Of a DNA stretch of 64,000 nucleotides, positions 1 through 12,257 are shown piece after piece. Source of the stretch: Lichina pygmaea. Its lineage: Eukaryota > Ascomycota > Lichinomycetes > Lichinales > Lichinaceae. The stretch is from contig OY730174.1 in assembly GCA_963422465.1 (NCBI GenBank), forward strand, positions 1,674,001 through 1,738,000, in the 5' to 3' direction. A program made the translations under genes and the position numbers. Position 1 is the stretch's first letter, and the number at the start of each line of letters is the position of its first letter. Under the pieces are notes generated by a model that was not told where the DNA came from, searched no databases, and saw nothing but the letters and a program-made list of their open reading frames with translations.

Positions 1-625
1 CGAGCGAGCTTTGGCCGACCAATTCCCGGTTCCTCGACTCCCAAGATGCGGTGGCAGGCTGCGACAGGCTCCAGCCGGTTCGGTTCGACGACGTCGTGGC
101 CGTGAGATGTCGAAGTGTTGGGCTGCTGTTGTCGCGCAGCGGCTGCGAGGAAGAGAAGGTTGAGTGTCGAGTGTCGAGTGTCGAGTGTTGCGTCGTCGTT
201 GGCGCGGGGCGGGTGATGACGTTTTATATCTCGATGCAGCTCTGCCCGGCCGGTGAGTCGCGCCGGATGACAATTAGAATGACAATAGGATCCCAGACGG
301 CCAATTCAATCGAGCGCGGGGATCAATGACGGTGATATGTGTCAGACCGGCTTGAGAAGGTCAATGCCTATGCCACCGTGCGACCGTCGATTTTAGCTTC
401 GTCCCTGCAAGGTGGCCTTTGCCCAGAGTCGGGTAAAGCAGCAGGCATCGCCAGATTCCAGGACTGACCAATCTTCAATTCACGGTCGGAATAAGGCTTG
501 CGCGTCGTCGACAGGGTTGCCCGTTCTTTTCCTGGAATGCCCGTCTCGACCCTCCTGCCTGGCCCGAAAAAGAAAAAGAGGGTTTTACGTGGTGGAGTCG
601 GTATGGCGCGCCGTCGGCGTCCGGC

Positions 626-685
626 GTGACCGAGTGACCGAGTGACCGAGTGACCGAGTGACCGAGTGACCGAGTGACCGAGTGA
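626..685. repeat. 8-bp tandem repeat, about 7.5 units
   Basis: The unit GTGACCGA is repeated without change, then decays into GGACCGAC-like units. Translated frames across it give a repeated Ser-Val-Thr-Arg pattern on the minus strand, which is an artefact of the repeat and not a protein signature. Confidence 0.9.
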
Positions 686-2364
686 CGGACGGACCGACGG
701 ACCGACGCTAGCCAAATCGAGCTCTGTGCGCGCGACCCCGTGACCCCGTGACTGGCCGTAGGACGTAGCCGCGTACCGGTCGGCGTACCGGTACGTACGG
801 AGGTACGTAACGTACGTACGCCTGCTGGGCAGACCCTCCGACGACGTCGCACGACAGCCTGAGGAAGCCAGTCGAGGAGCTAGACAGCAATGTCGGCACC
901 GGTGGGGCCCCACACCCCCCTCCCCCCAACGGGTCCGGATCCTGAGGTCCTTCTTATGTCCGAACCTGCCGGGACGAAGCAATACGTGAAACGGAGGCAG
1001 CGCAGAGCGGAGCAGGGCGAGAGGACCGCAGCGCCAAGCCGCAATACGTCTCGGCGGATCTCAATCTGGCAGCTGCAGGCAGAACTGTCGTCGTCAGGCA
1101 GTGGTACAGAGGCTCTGGAGAGGCCGTCGTTGCTTGATCGAGCTCAATGGTGCGAGAGTCGGTCGAGGTGGGCTTCAGCCTCGTGCCCGGGCGGCAGTGA
1201 CCAGTGGCCGTGGGAGTCAATTCTTCGCGACGGTGTCGGCTGCGGCGACGCCTGATCGATCGACCGTCCTCAACCTCGGTGGATGCCTGCCCCGCCTGGT
1301 CTGACGCCAGGTGAGTCTTGTTCGACTGCTTCGTCTTCGCCTTCTTGTCCGTCTTTTCCGACTGGTTCGAACCGTTCGAATTAGCCCAATTGATTCAATT
1401 GATCGACTTCTCCGACTTCTCTGTCTCGTCCTACTTATCCAACTTGTTCGACTTGGTCGACCGATACCACTCCTCGGTTTGGTTTCTATCGTGCGTCCCC
1501 GAGGACAGCTGTCTGGCCGTCCTGGCCAAGCTGCGAACTTGATTAAATTCAGAGATGGAAGTAGAAGAATATGAAAAAGATAAGAGAGGTCAATCACAGT
1601 CAAGTTGAGAGGAAGAAAGGAGAAGGTTGAGCGACGCCTGGGTTAGCAAGGGGCCGGGGACTGAGGAGTATCGCACTTACGTAAGCTCCGGAGTTGATGA
1701 CAGAGATCTGGGTAGGGGGGGCAGGGGGGGGGGTTACCTTATCTTAGCGCGGTCTGGTAGGGGCAGGCTACCTTTGCCGCTCTTCGAGGGTGGTGGTGGC
1801 GGCGGTCATGAGACCCTCGTGCCTCTCCCAATCCCGCTCCGGCCGTACCCTCTTCGGCCGAGATCTGATGACGCCGAGCACGTGATAGAGTCTACTCGTA
1901 CGTGAACCGATGTCTGAAGAACGAGGGCCTGTTGTTCTTAGTCAGCAAAGGTATGCGAATCTATTATCGTACGAGTACGAGTACGACCAGTCCAGGGCTT
2001 ACGAGTACAGAGTATTCCGTACAGCGGTAGGTACATACTTACGTGTCTCTGTACTGAACGTGTCGCCAACCGCAACCTACTAACGTGAGAGATACACTAC
2101 ATGTCTGTGTACTCGTACGCGTGTACTGTACTGTACGTACGTACTGGTTTGTCGTCTTTGTAAGTGACGTCTTGCAAGATCTTTGCATCTTGTAGCCTGT
2201 ACATGCATACGGTGGTACAGGTAGGTGAGCTTAGTACGATGCGTGCGCCCAGCTAGGAGTGTTCCGACTTGCTACACGATGAACGTAGAAAACTGCAGAC
2301 ATCTCAGCTGGGGCCACGACCTCGCCTTGATTCTGCATCGAAGCTGGGACAGCTAGCTCTGCTG

Positions 2365-2386
2365 GGCCGCACGGGCCCGTGCGGCC
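2365..2386. repeat. Perfect 22-bp palindrome
   Basis: The left arm GGCCGCACGGG is followed directly by its exact reverse complement with no spacer. It lies outside any recognised gene. A function (protein binding or cruciform) is not shown by the sequence. Confidence 0.85.
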
Positions 2387-4061
2387 TCTGTCAGACATGT
2401 TCCCCTCAAAGGGGTCAATGTGCCAATGGAGCCGCAAGCGTGACGCCCCCCCACCTCCGACCTGGCCTATCGATAACAGGCCCGCCAATCGTTCAGCTCG
2501 ATCGTCGGAAAAGATGGAAAGTTAATTGAAGGCGCACGCACTCCGGTCACGTCGCCGATCATGTTGCCGCGTCAATCACGAGCGAGAGCACGAGGCTGAA
2601 CGGGGGTCGGCTGTTAGTGGCCTGTGGTGCCCCACATGTGACACTTCCCAAGTCGCGTAGGTACCGGTACTCGACTCCGGCACGGTCGCCGGCAACCTTG
2701 TCCTTCGCTTCGAATCACATTGTCGGTCGTGGAGGATGTGATTTCTTTTTTGTTTTGCGGGGCGCTCCTGTGACTCCTCTAATAACGGCCCTTGCAGTGT
2801 TGCGGTAATCGTCTTCGTCCGTGTGGAGGGTGCTAGTAGAGCCGCTACCCTGTGTCTCGTCAGCCTCGCTACTTATTACGACGCGGCGTTGGAAGAGCCA
2901 ATTGACATCGCCAATGGTGTCGGCTTTGCTGTGAAACCACTCAAGTAGGATCAGGCAGATAGACGACACCGCAGCACTGCATCGTAGAACAAGAGTCGAT
3001 TGACGCTACAGACTGCAACGGTGTTGGAGCTGTGAATCCTTCGGGCCTCGGGCCGTCATCCTGCCGTCGGAGGATGGCGCCATCTAGCCGAGCAGAATCG
3101 ACGATGACTGACAAGAGAGGACTGCTGGAAACACCTGTACTGTAAGCGGTATGTGCGAAGCGAAGAGTCGTCAGCCGTCCCGTACGGTACGTACGTTCCG
3201 TACGTATGTACGTATTACGTAACCCCAACAACAATGAGACCAGCCCCAATGCCGTGCAGGACTCCCAAGGCTACGTATGTACGGAGTACATATGTACATA
3301 CGTACAGTACGTTACGTACAGGGCTGAGGATATCCGTTGGTCAGCCCTACGAGCAGTTACCGCCCTGTGCGGTGATTACGGTATTTACGCTCAGACCACG
3401 TCAGGGCTGAACCCAATGGTCTTATATACAGTACGTGCGTACGTAGCGCGACGCTAATTCGGCCTTGATGTCGCCCGCTTTCACTTGTTTTGGCTCGGCC
3501 TTTCATCTGCCTCGTCCGGTACGATAATCCTCCAGAGTTTTTTTTTTTCGGACACCGGCACCATCGAGCGACGACGGGGACAAGCTGGCAAAGACGAGGG
3601 ACGGGGCCTGAAAGATCTCGCACAGCATCCGTTTGAAACAGCGGTGTTCTTTTTACCTCGTCTGAGAGCAGACCCAGAAACACGCTGTATCCCTCGTCTC
3701 CTCCTCTCAAGGCAGGTGCGACCCTGATCGTCCTTGAGTGCTCCGCTCACCGCTATTGTACCGGCCGTGCCCAAGCATCAGGATCAAGTCCCGTCGGTGG
3801 CCAAGACACACTACCGTACCCTAAGATAGCGCGCACTACGAGGAGGCCCAGACCAACTTCCTTCTCACCCCTCTCTTATCTCCTTGGTCTTTACCGAGCG
3901 CGAAACGTACCGTACGTAGCAGCGGATATAAGATGTATCTTTTTGAGACTTGGAGACTGAAAGACAAGCAGTAGCATAGCGCCGTCGTAAGCACAACTGC
4001 CTTCTATTTCGTGATGACCAAGATGCTTCTTTATCCTCCCCCTCCTCCCTCTCCTCCCTGC

Positions 4062-4126
4062 TTACCAGTACGACTTACCAATGCGTCTTACCAGTACGTC
4101 TTATCAGTATGTCTTACCAATACGAC
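4062..4126. repeat. 13-bp tandem repeat, 5 units
   Basis: Five 13-bp units resembling TTACCAGTACGAC follow each other, differing at a few positions by T/C and A/G changes. Confidence 0.85.
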
Positions 4127-5164
4127 TCACAAGTCAGACACTCGGCTTTAGGCAGCCAACACCAGTTCAGCTTGGGCACCCCGACTTCTGTCAGCAAACA
4201 CTACATCCCTGCGATTCCTATTTCCTACAGCCACTGCATATCCTTCAAGATCTTTCCCTGGTCTTACCCCAAGTCTCAATCTTGATTCCTTCCAATGTTC
4301 TTCTGGGAAAAAGAAGCATGTATCTAGAAGTTCTGTATCGCTCGCCAGCCAAATCAGAGTGAAAAATGAAATTAGAAAACCCCCCCCCCCCCCGGGGCCA
4401 AGCTCAATGTTTGACAAGCCTTGACGGCATCGCTCCTCAACCTGTTCCTCAACCCCTCCAGACGGCTCCCATCTTCCGATGACGGCCATTCACATCTAAA
4501 TGAGTACAAGGTGTAGAGCTACTATTGGGGATTGAGCGCACGTGGTGAACGAAAAATCTGTTGAGGGGAGAGGGGAGAGGCGGGTTTAGATCTCGCAAGC
4601 TCGGTCGCAGTCCTCAACTACGCCGTCGCTGCTCGGCGAAGCTGTAGCTGCTTGGCAAAGTCGTCGGTGCATGCGCGGCACCTCTGAGGACCATCTATTC
4701 CGGCCATAACGGCAGCTCGACTGCTACATCATCGTTTCGACTACTGGCTCAAGGAGCTTCCAGGGTAGGATAGGCTGGCAGGCTGGAAAGACTGCTGGCC
4801 GTCGACTAATTATGTTTGGGCTTCTCGCCAGCATAGCGTGGAGGATGAGCTTTCGCAGACCGAAGCTGGTGGTACGTAGTAGCACTGATAGTAGTGTCCA
4901 ATTCGATGCTGTTGTAGCCATCCCCACTCCAGCTGATTGAGCGGTCCTTGTCCACGGAGGGTGGTGGCCCACCTCCGCTATTGATGATAGAGGAGAAGAG
5001 TTGAAGGGAGAGAAAAGTTCGAGGGAGAAGGAAGAGAGAGAGGTGAAAGAGAGAAACGGTAGGGAAGGAATAGAAGGAGGGAAAAAAATCAAGATGGTTC
5101 CAGTAACACAAAGAACAGAAGAAGATCAGAGTACAGAATGTAAAAGAGACATTGGCTTGCCCCC

Positions 5165-8100
5165 TCAACGCTTCCGTTTTCGTGCCGTGTCGCGGTCGTC
5201 GGGCGCACTCTCGCGATCCTTCCTGGCCGCCTTCTTCTCGAGCTCATCCCAATCGTCGGCAACGCTATCGCTCTCCCCGTCGTCGTCGTCATCACCGTCG
5301 TCCGAAGCGTCGCCGTCGTCAAAGTCCGAGGCGTCCTCGTCGAAGCCACTGTCGTCCTCCGAAGACGCGGCCGAACGGGCCATGTCGGCGTCCGAGAGCT
5401 CAAAGGCCGAGTCTTCGTCGTCCTCCTCGATCGAGTCGTCGTCGTCCGAGTCGACGCCGAGCGTCGACCAGCCCCCGTCGAGGTAGAACTGGTACGGATC
5501 CGCCGCGACCGTCTTCATGATCGTGCTCCAGTTGAGGTTCAGCGGCCCCTCGCTTTGGGCGACACCTAGCTCCATGAACCAGTCCTTGACACTATCCAGG
5601 TGCGTGACCGGGATCGTGTTGATGTGAACTGGCGGCTTTGTAAAGTCCTTTAGGACCAACACGAGGTCGAAGTTCTTGAGCCCGAACTGAAGGTGGAAAA
5701 CTTGGTCAGCAAGATGTCAGGGACAGGGAAAGGGATAGAGAAAGAAAAGAAGGGGAGAAAAAAAAACCACCGTGCCCCATCACGACAGAGGGGAACAGAC
5801 CTGAAGTCGTTCTATGTGGGCGGCCTCAATATCGCGCAGGGGAAGAACGAAGAATGGTGGGTCCGTCAGCGACACGAGACAATCCGTGGTCGGCTGGATC
5901 AGCACGTGGGCCCGGTTGGGCACGCCGTAGAAGCCCAGACCGCGATAAGGGATGTCGACCGAGACGCCGTCGTTGCGACCTGCTTCGGCCACCTTCTCGG
6001 CAAAGTTGCGAAAGTCCTTGTCGAGCGCGGCGCGCCGTCGCCGCTCCTCCTCCTCGGCCGCGTACTCCTCGTCGTCATCGAACCGATGCTTCCGCTTCCG
6101 GTTGCCCGTCTCGTCGAACTGGATCTCGGTCGCCTCGCGGTAGAACTGCACGTCGTGCGTCCGCCTCTTGCCGACGACGATCGGGTTCTTGAGATGAGCG
6201 TGGATGATGACGATGAGCTCGTTGAGCGATGGCTGGAAGAAGAAGAATTCGATGTTGCTGAACAAGATGTCGACCCGTAGATCCGGACGCAGGGCCGAAT
6301 GGTATCGGATACCGTTCTGATGAATCTCGACCTCGCCGGGGAGCCGTTTGCCGTCCAGAGCCGGCCGGATCAGCACGTCGGTAAGACGCTGGGGCCGGCG
6401 ATCTGGCAGAAGACGTCAGCAATCTCGCACCGTCCGAGTGGACCTGGGTCCGATCGACCCCTTTCGCCGAGCCGGCTCACTTCTGATCTCTACTAGCTTG
6501 TCCTGTTCGACGACGCCCTCCATGTCCTTCTTCTCCTGTTCCCGTCGCAGCGACGTCTTCCGGAGGTCGGTGATCTGGGTCGCGATGTCGCCCATGCGAT
6601 CGGCGTCCTTGGACCTGAAGGTGAAACTCCGGACAAAGTGCGCCGACGGGTCTTCGAACGGCTGGTCCTCTTTTCGTCCGACGCCCTGACCTGGCGACAG
6701 GAAGTTTATGCGCAGGTACGACCACTCGCCCTCGTCGCTCTTGCTGGCGTTCTTGATGGTGTTGATGTGGAACGGCACGGGCCGACCCATGATCGGTAGC
6801 ACGAGCGTCAAGTTCTTGTGGTCGATGAAGATGGCGAGATCCTTCACCTTGTCCGGGAACTGGTTGTTGCGCTTGTACGAATCGAACTGCTTGAACACCT
6901 TGGGCGCCACACCGTTCTGCCCCCCTTGCTGACCGGCAAATCGTTGGAGCCCCTCATTCTGGTTTTTCTTGGCAACTGCCCTTTGGCCCTCACGTCGCTT
7001 GGCTTGGATCACGGGGTCGATCTGCTTCCTCTCGGCTCTCAGCTTCGTCTTGGTGATGTTCCTGAGCGCTATCGCCCCAACGCGTGGATCCTTCTTCTCG
7101 CTGACTTTAGGCGACTGTTCTTCTTCGTCCTGGTTGGCACGTCAGCCCGTTGTCGGAGAGGGAGGCTGGCGGCCCTTCGGATGGTGCGACAGCCCCGGTT
7201 TCCTGCGTTGACTGACCTTGAAGAAGAACGCTGTCGATCCGGAGTCCGACGGGGCATCGGCGGTGAAGACGACCGGTTCGGATCTGGTCACCCGCACCGT
7301 ATCCGAGAGTACCAGGGAGTATACGGCGCTCTGCTTGTCTTGAGGAGTCGGGTTCTGGAGGTCGTTGAAGCCGGTGGTGACACCGAGCGTCATCCCGTCT
7401 TTGAGCGTGCGGCTGTTCTTGCCGTTGATCACCAGTGTCGCGTCGCGCATCTCCAGTCCGATGCCCGAACCCAGGCTGCGTACAAAGTGCTTTTCCAGCT
7501 CGGGCCTCTTGGTCTTGAGCAGCCTCACCGCTTTGCTGTAGATGTCCTTCAGCAGCGCGCCCTCCCGGATCTCCTTGATGACGGTCTCGTGAATGGTCAA
7601 GAGGAGCTTGTAGTTGGCTTCCTGCGATTTGTTCGGGTCCACGAGATATGTGCGAGCAACCATGGAGCAGTACATCCTGTATCGGAGGCCGAATGCCGCG
7701 ACGATGACGCCTGCGTGTAGATTCTCGTCGTCCGGTTGAGCTCCTAGCCGCAAATCGTATTTGCCTCCGCTTTGGACCACCGGGCCGTACGTCCAGTCGA
7801 GCTGGGACGCGTCAAAGTCGCCTGGTAGCTTCGGGTTCTTCTTGAAGAAGGCGGTGTTGTCGATGATACCATCGATCTTGGTAGCCAAAGCGCTGTGCTT
7901 GATCTTCTCCTCCTCGTCGAGAACCGCCGACATCTGCCCGACAAAGAACGGGCTCATGATACCGGCACACGCCTTCGATGCGTTGCGCATTGCACGCTGT
8001 GAAGAGAAAATCTCAGCATCGATGGCTGCTGAGGCGAGCGGCATAGAGGGACTGCCATACCAGCTCATTCTCATCCTTGACCGACAGAGCAGTTGCCGAT

Positions 8101-8792
8101 AGTGCCTGTGCAAAATCCACCTCTTCAATCTCTTTCGATGCCGTTTCGTATAGCTTCTTCCATTCTTCGGCGAACGGCCCGGCGGCGATGTCTTTAGGGA
8201 GAACTCCAACCTTCCTCTGCAATGGGATTCAGCGGAAGACGCGAACCTGGCAGATCCGAGCTTAGCTTACCCCAGCAGCTTTGATCGCGTCCAGGACATC
8301 CTGGAACAGCTTGGTGTTCTGCTCTGCATCCTTTCCTCTGACCAGAAGCTCAATCGGGAACTTGCCTCCCTTTAGAGGCTGCAGGTAGCTCGCTGCATGA
8401 TCTTCTGTAAGCGTCCAACCTCATGTTGCAGAGATATCACATGGCATACCCTTTTTGGTTGTTGTGACGACATGGAGCTTCTCGGTGGTGAAGAGGAAGA
8501 GTGTAGCGGGGAACTCGTAGCCAAGCAACCAGAACTGCCATGGACGTGTCAGCCACAAACCTGGGAAGTATTGCGAGGTGTCAGCTCTGGCGAGAGTATA
8601 CCCGACACTTACGTTCATTGCGCTGCTTTTAGAGAAGGAGCTTTTCGCATCTGCCTTCCCTAGCATCACGAGGATCGATCCAGTTCCACCAAACAACGCG
8701 TCTCCTCCTCGCCTGTCGGCCTTCCATGTCGAAACAAGATGGGCCAGACGCTCGTGGAACAGCTGCTTGTTGATCTTGATTTCTTCTACCAT
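5165..8792 (-). CDS. SPT16: FACT histone chaperone subunit Spt16
   Basis: Large subunit of the FACT complex (with Pob3), which loosens and rebuilds nucleosomes during transcription and replication in the nucleus. Eight exons read cleanly: 8613-8792, 8450-8534, 8271-8404, 8061-8216, 7217-7996, 6481-7129, 5801-6402 and 5165-5686, giving 1035 residues, the usual fungal length. The N-terminal third is the aminopeptidase-like pita-bread domain ([20 protein letters not shown], then [18 protein letters not shown]). The middle has the FACT/Rtt106-like PH modules ([20 protein letters not shown]). The last 100 residues are Asp/Glu/Ser-rich and end KRKR, the usual acidic histone-binding tail. The start is the conserved [12 protein letters not shown]. 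It shares a short divergent promoter region with the carrier gene to its right. Identity is near certain; exon edges are hand-read but the frame closes. Confidence 0.96.
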
Positions 8793-9070
8793 TGTGGCGG
8801 GTCCCAGAGGTTGCCTGACCTTTGCTCGGAGACAAGAGTACGACGGGTTTGGGCGAGAGTGGACAGGTGAGGAGAGGAGGTGTTGGACCGCGAGATACAC
8901 AACGCCAAGTCGCGCCTACGGCGGATGACACTTGGCCGTAACTGGCCTAGCGTCCGGCGGTATTTTTCCGATCCGACTGCGCGGAACTCGCCGTCGGCTT
9001 ACTCACCCAACTCGCCCTCACGACCTCTCTGCGCCATCGAGTCCAGTCGTCTATCTTCGGGCCTAAGGTG

Positions 9071-10546
9071 ATGAGAGGGCATCTCGAGGGGGACCCTACA
9101 AGCTTCGATGGAGCCTTCCTAGCCTTTCCGCTTACAGACGACGCGAGAGAGACGGCCAAGAAGGCCAAGAAGCCCGAAGATAATGCTACCACTGGGGCGA
9201 CGGCAGCAGGCGCAAGAGCACTCACGGCGCGGCTCATAGCTTTCTACTTTCGGGCGCCCGCAAAGGCGTTCCTTCGGGGCCGAGTCGAGTAAGTGCATCA
9301 AGAGCATAGTCTAGCCAGAGAGAGCTGGGTTGCTGATCGAGCTATCAGTTATCTGGTGAGAGTTGGCCCCGTGGTTTCATTCGCTGCGGTGATTGATATA
9401 GTCGATGCCAGCAACTGGCGCGAGAAACACACCCGCGAGCGAACTCAACAGGCGGATGGTCTTGGCGTACGAGCACCCCTGGGCTAGTGGCACATGCCGT
9501 GAGGACGCACGGATGGAGCTACCTCCCGAATCACCTCCTTCCGCCGCTGTTGGCCAATGTGACGTTGGTCTATCCCACGGGCTGAAAGATACTAGGCCGG
9601 GGCGCTGAGATTCTCATGTAGCGTGGGTGCGGTGCTCTATACATCATACCTTCAAGTCTTGGGTGCGGTCCATCCCCCAGCAGCACATCCAACAAAACAC
9701 GTTTACCCACCGCCGTCCGTGCCCACTACGTTCACTGCGGGCTTCGCGGCCGGAGCAATCCAGTCCATCGTGGCGGCTCCGCTCGATGCGCTACAAGCAA
9801 GATTCAAAGTCGGTGAGCTTGTGAGAGGCAAGTACAAGACGATGTGGCAGTACGGCCGGCGGAAGCTGCAGGAGGTAGGACTTCGACGGATCTTTACCGG
9901 TACCGGCTGGAGCTTATCCTTCGCGAAAGAATCTGCTGGATGCGGCGTCTTCTTTGCCACGTTCGAGTACTTCAAGTCGCAGCTGTATTATTCTTTTCTG
10001 AGCCACTATGGCGTGCCCATGGCATACCAGGGGCGCACGGCTGCTGCGGGCACAGAGCTGATAACGCCGCACTTTGCTCTCGAACCCAGCTTCATACTCC
10101 TCGCCGGCGTTGCCGCCTCGATCACGCAGCAGACGATTCAGTACCCACTGGGCAGGGTTCAGGCACTGCACATCAGCCGTCTTGAGAGGCTTGACCGGCA
10201 GCACGATCACGACCCTCCTCTTTCTCGTCGCCAGTCTCTCCGTCCCCAGCGCAGCCCCAAGCGTACGCGCCCCACGACAACATTCTATTACAGTGCCTAC
10301 GCAAAGACATTTCAACACGCCCGGCACAGGGCGTTGCAGGCAGGGGGCTGGCGCATCTGGCTATTCTCGGTGCTGCTCTCGAGCACGCTTCGCCAGATAC
10401 CGAGCGCCAGCGCGGGTCTGTTCGTGTTCGAGCTCTTCAGACGACGTTACGGCGTCGATGGATCTGGAGCTTTGTCCGGACACGACGACGACGGGTTGGG
10501 CTCGACGTGGGTAGATTGGAACGGGAGGCGCATTCTTCTTTCTTGA
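9071..10546 (+). CDS. Mitochondrial carrier (SLC25-type) protein
   Basis: A fungal carrier-like membrane protein, probably of the inner mitochondrial membrane; the substrate cannot be told. Readable exons are up to 9288, 9349-9355, 9412-9563 and 9622-10546. Signs of the family are PLDALQAR (a P-x-D-x-x-x-R carrier signature) in the first repeat and the weaker QYPLGRVQAL in a later one, with Gly/Ala-rich helices such as FTAGFAAGAIQSIVAAPLDA. The conserved run HAVRTHGWSYLPNHLLPPLL spans exon three. One exon is only 7 nt. The start is uncertain: the ATG at 9071 is used here, but the same frame stays open back to about 8947 and reads like transporter sequence, so an upstream exon is possible. The gene is divergent from SPT16. 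Confidence 0.82.
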
Positions 10547-12257
10547 CCGGCCGAGGACGGAGGTCTGATTTTTTATATTACACTATTGTATTCTTACGCT
10601 GATTTTGCTGGTGAGCCATGCAGAGCTTCTGAATGCATTCTTGTTTTCCCAGAAGACCTTTAAAGGAACAAAAACTAAGATTTGGGTGAGACTGAGGAAA
10701 GATCTTGAGGAACATGCAGTGTCTGTAGAAAAATAGGAATTACAAAGGTGTAGTGTTTACTGAAAGGAGTCGTTGTGCCAGGTTGAACTGTTGGAGGTCT
10801 GATGAGCTGAACATATGAACATCATACATGTACGTACGTAGAAGAAACCAAATCTCCACCACTTGCTGTACAAGTATACCAGCTCACTTGAATTCCTTGG
10901 CTACCAAGTACGTATGTACATGCCATTCTCTAGCAGTCCTAACCCTGTTGACCTGAAATATCACCAGCCACCAACCGATATACTTCATGCTTCACACACT
11001 TATACCTATCTCCGGTGGTACGCCCCAACCCCCCAGCACACCCATTCCCCCCTCCTCCCCCTTCCGCTGTCTCTCGTCTTCTCTGACAAGTCTGAGTCAG
11101 AGTCCCCATCCAAGTATAGGAATCCTTGCTAGAACATTCATCTACCAATCCATCCATCCATCTATCTATCCATCCATCCGTCTGTCTATCGATCTATCCA
11201 CCTATCCACTCATCTATTCATCCTTCCATCCTTCCATCCACCCGAGCCCATCTCCCACACTCTCCTACAGTACTACTAGTAGTGCAAGAATCCCAGAGAA
11301 GTCATTCTCACTCCCCTCGGACCCCCAAAAACCCCCAACCCCCCAGACTCCCAACCCCCCTGACACCCAGACAACTGAACTCCCGAACCAGCTGTGACTG
11401 CCTGGGCGGCTTGATACTCACTTGCCACTACGTACCGCACTGTACAGGAGACAAGACACTAAAAATTGATTGCGGTGTACAGACAGGGGCGCATGGGTCA
11501 TACCAGCATTCTGATGTGCAGAACCTGAGACAGGTTGGATTGTATCGACTTGATTGTAGGAGTATAAGATCTTGCTTATGTTAGGTGACTCAGGAAATCA
11601 TAGGCATCATGGGATACCATCGAGGCTACTATGTAGACAAAGTACAATGGCTGAAAAGAGTGACGGGTGCTCATAAGACATAATCATACTGTTCACTGTC
11701 CACTGCCCCCCCCCCCCCAAAAAAAAAGCAGATACAAACTCATGAGTCCACTCACTCACACGATAGCTCACACTGTTGCTCGTACGATAGCTCTACAGCC
11801 TGTTGACTTGTCCAATGCCATTTGTGAACCTAACTTACAGCAGGGAACTAGTACAAACGAACCCCGGACGAAGACCCGACGATGAATACGTACTCTTTGA
11901 AAGTCACGACCCACGGTACGTATAGTACTGCACGTAGGTACAGTACCTGAGAAACTGCAGTGATTTAGAGGTATAAAGTAAGTATAGGAAGACGGTGATG
12001 TGCACAGAGAAAGACTTTCGTCACCCGGCGTCCCCTTGACACCCGCCCCAACCGGCCAGCAGTATCCGTTGTGCTTTCTTGCTCCTTGCGCTTGACGTGG
12101 ATCGATGCTGATTACCTGTAGCAGAACGAAAGGGCAACAGAGCACGTCTTGTCTTTCTTCTTCGAGACGCTACGTTAAGAAAAAAATCTGGTCTAGCCCG
12201 TACCCAGCACCGGGTCGAAATCCCTACCGGAGAACAGAAGCCTCACGGTGCATGTAA
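10547..12257. other. Gene-free spacer with simple repeats
   Basis: No coding region recognised. It contains a TACGTACGTA cluster near 10830-10842, an ATCC/ATCT-type microsatellite (11146-11242), a C-rich stretch around 11040-11360 and a short C run near 11706. It probably carries the 3' ends of the two converging genes. Confidence 0.6.
11146..11242. repeat. ATCC/ATCT tetranucleotide repeat
   Basis: Imperfect tetranucleotide tract of about 97 bp made of ATCC, ATCT and GTCT words. Confidence 0.85.

Larger units (their letters stand above)
1..5164. other. Gene-free left flank, repeat-rich
   Basis: I recognise no gene here. The open frames are short, overlap on both strands, and their translations are low complexity or tandem repeats. 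The stretch holds a 7-bp tandem repeat near 162-189, an 8-bp repeat (626-685), a 13-bp repeat (4062-4126), a run of C near 4380-4394, a perfect 22-bp palindrome (2365-2386) and several clusters rich in TACGTA (for example 776-822 and 3170-3330). The last part is the 3' flank of SPT16. A short or lineage-specific gene cannot be excluded. Confidence 0.6.

Noticed and set aside
626-685. CRISPR-like array
   Set aside because: The repeats are 8 bp and directly adjacent with no spacers, and the genome is eukaryotic.
368-982. 204-residue minus-strand frame
   Set aside because: Much of it is a translated tandem repeat; no domain or codon pattern supports it.
5001-5486. Ser-rich 161-residue plus-strand frame
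   Set aside because: Antisense of the acidic Spt16 tail, which naturally reads as poly-Ser.
6818-7720. 300-residue plus-strand frame
   Set aside because: Opposite the Spt16 middle domain; product of high GC content.
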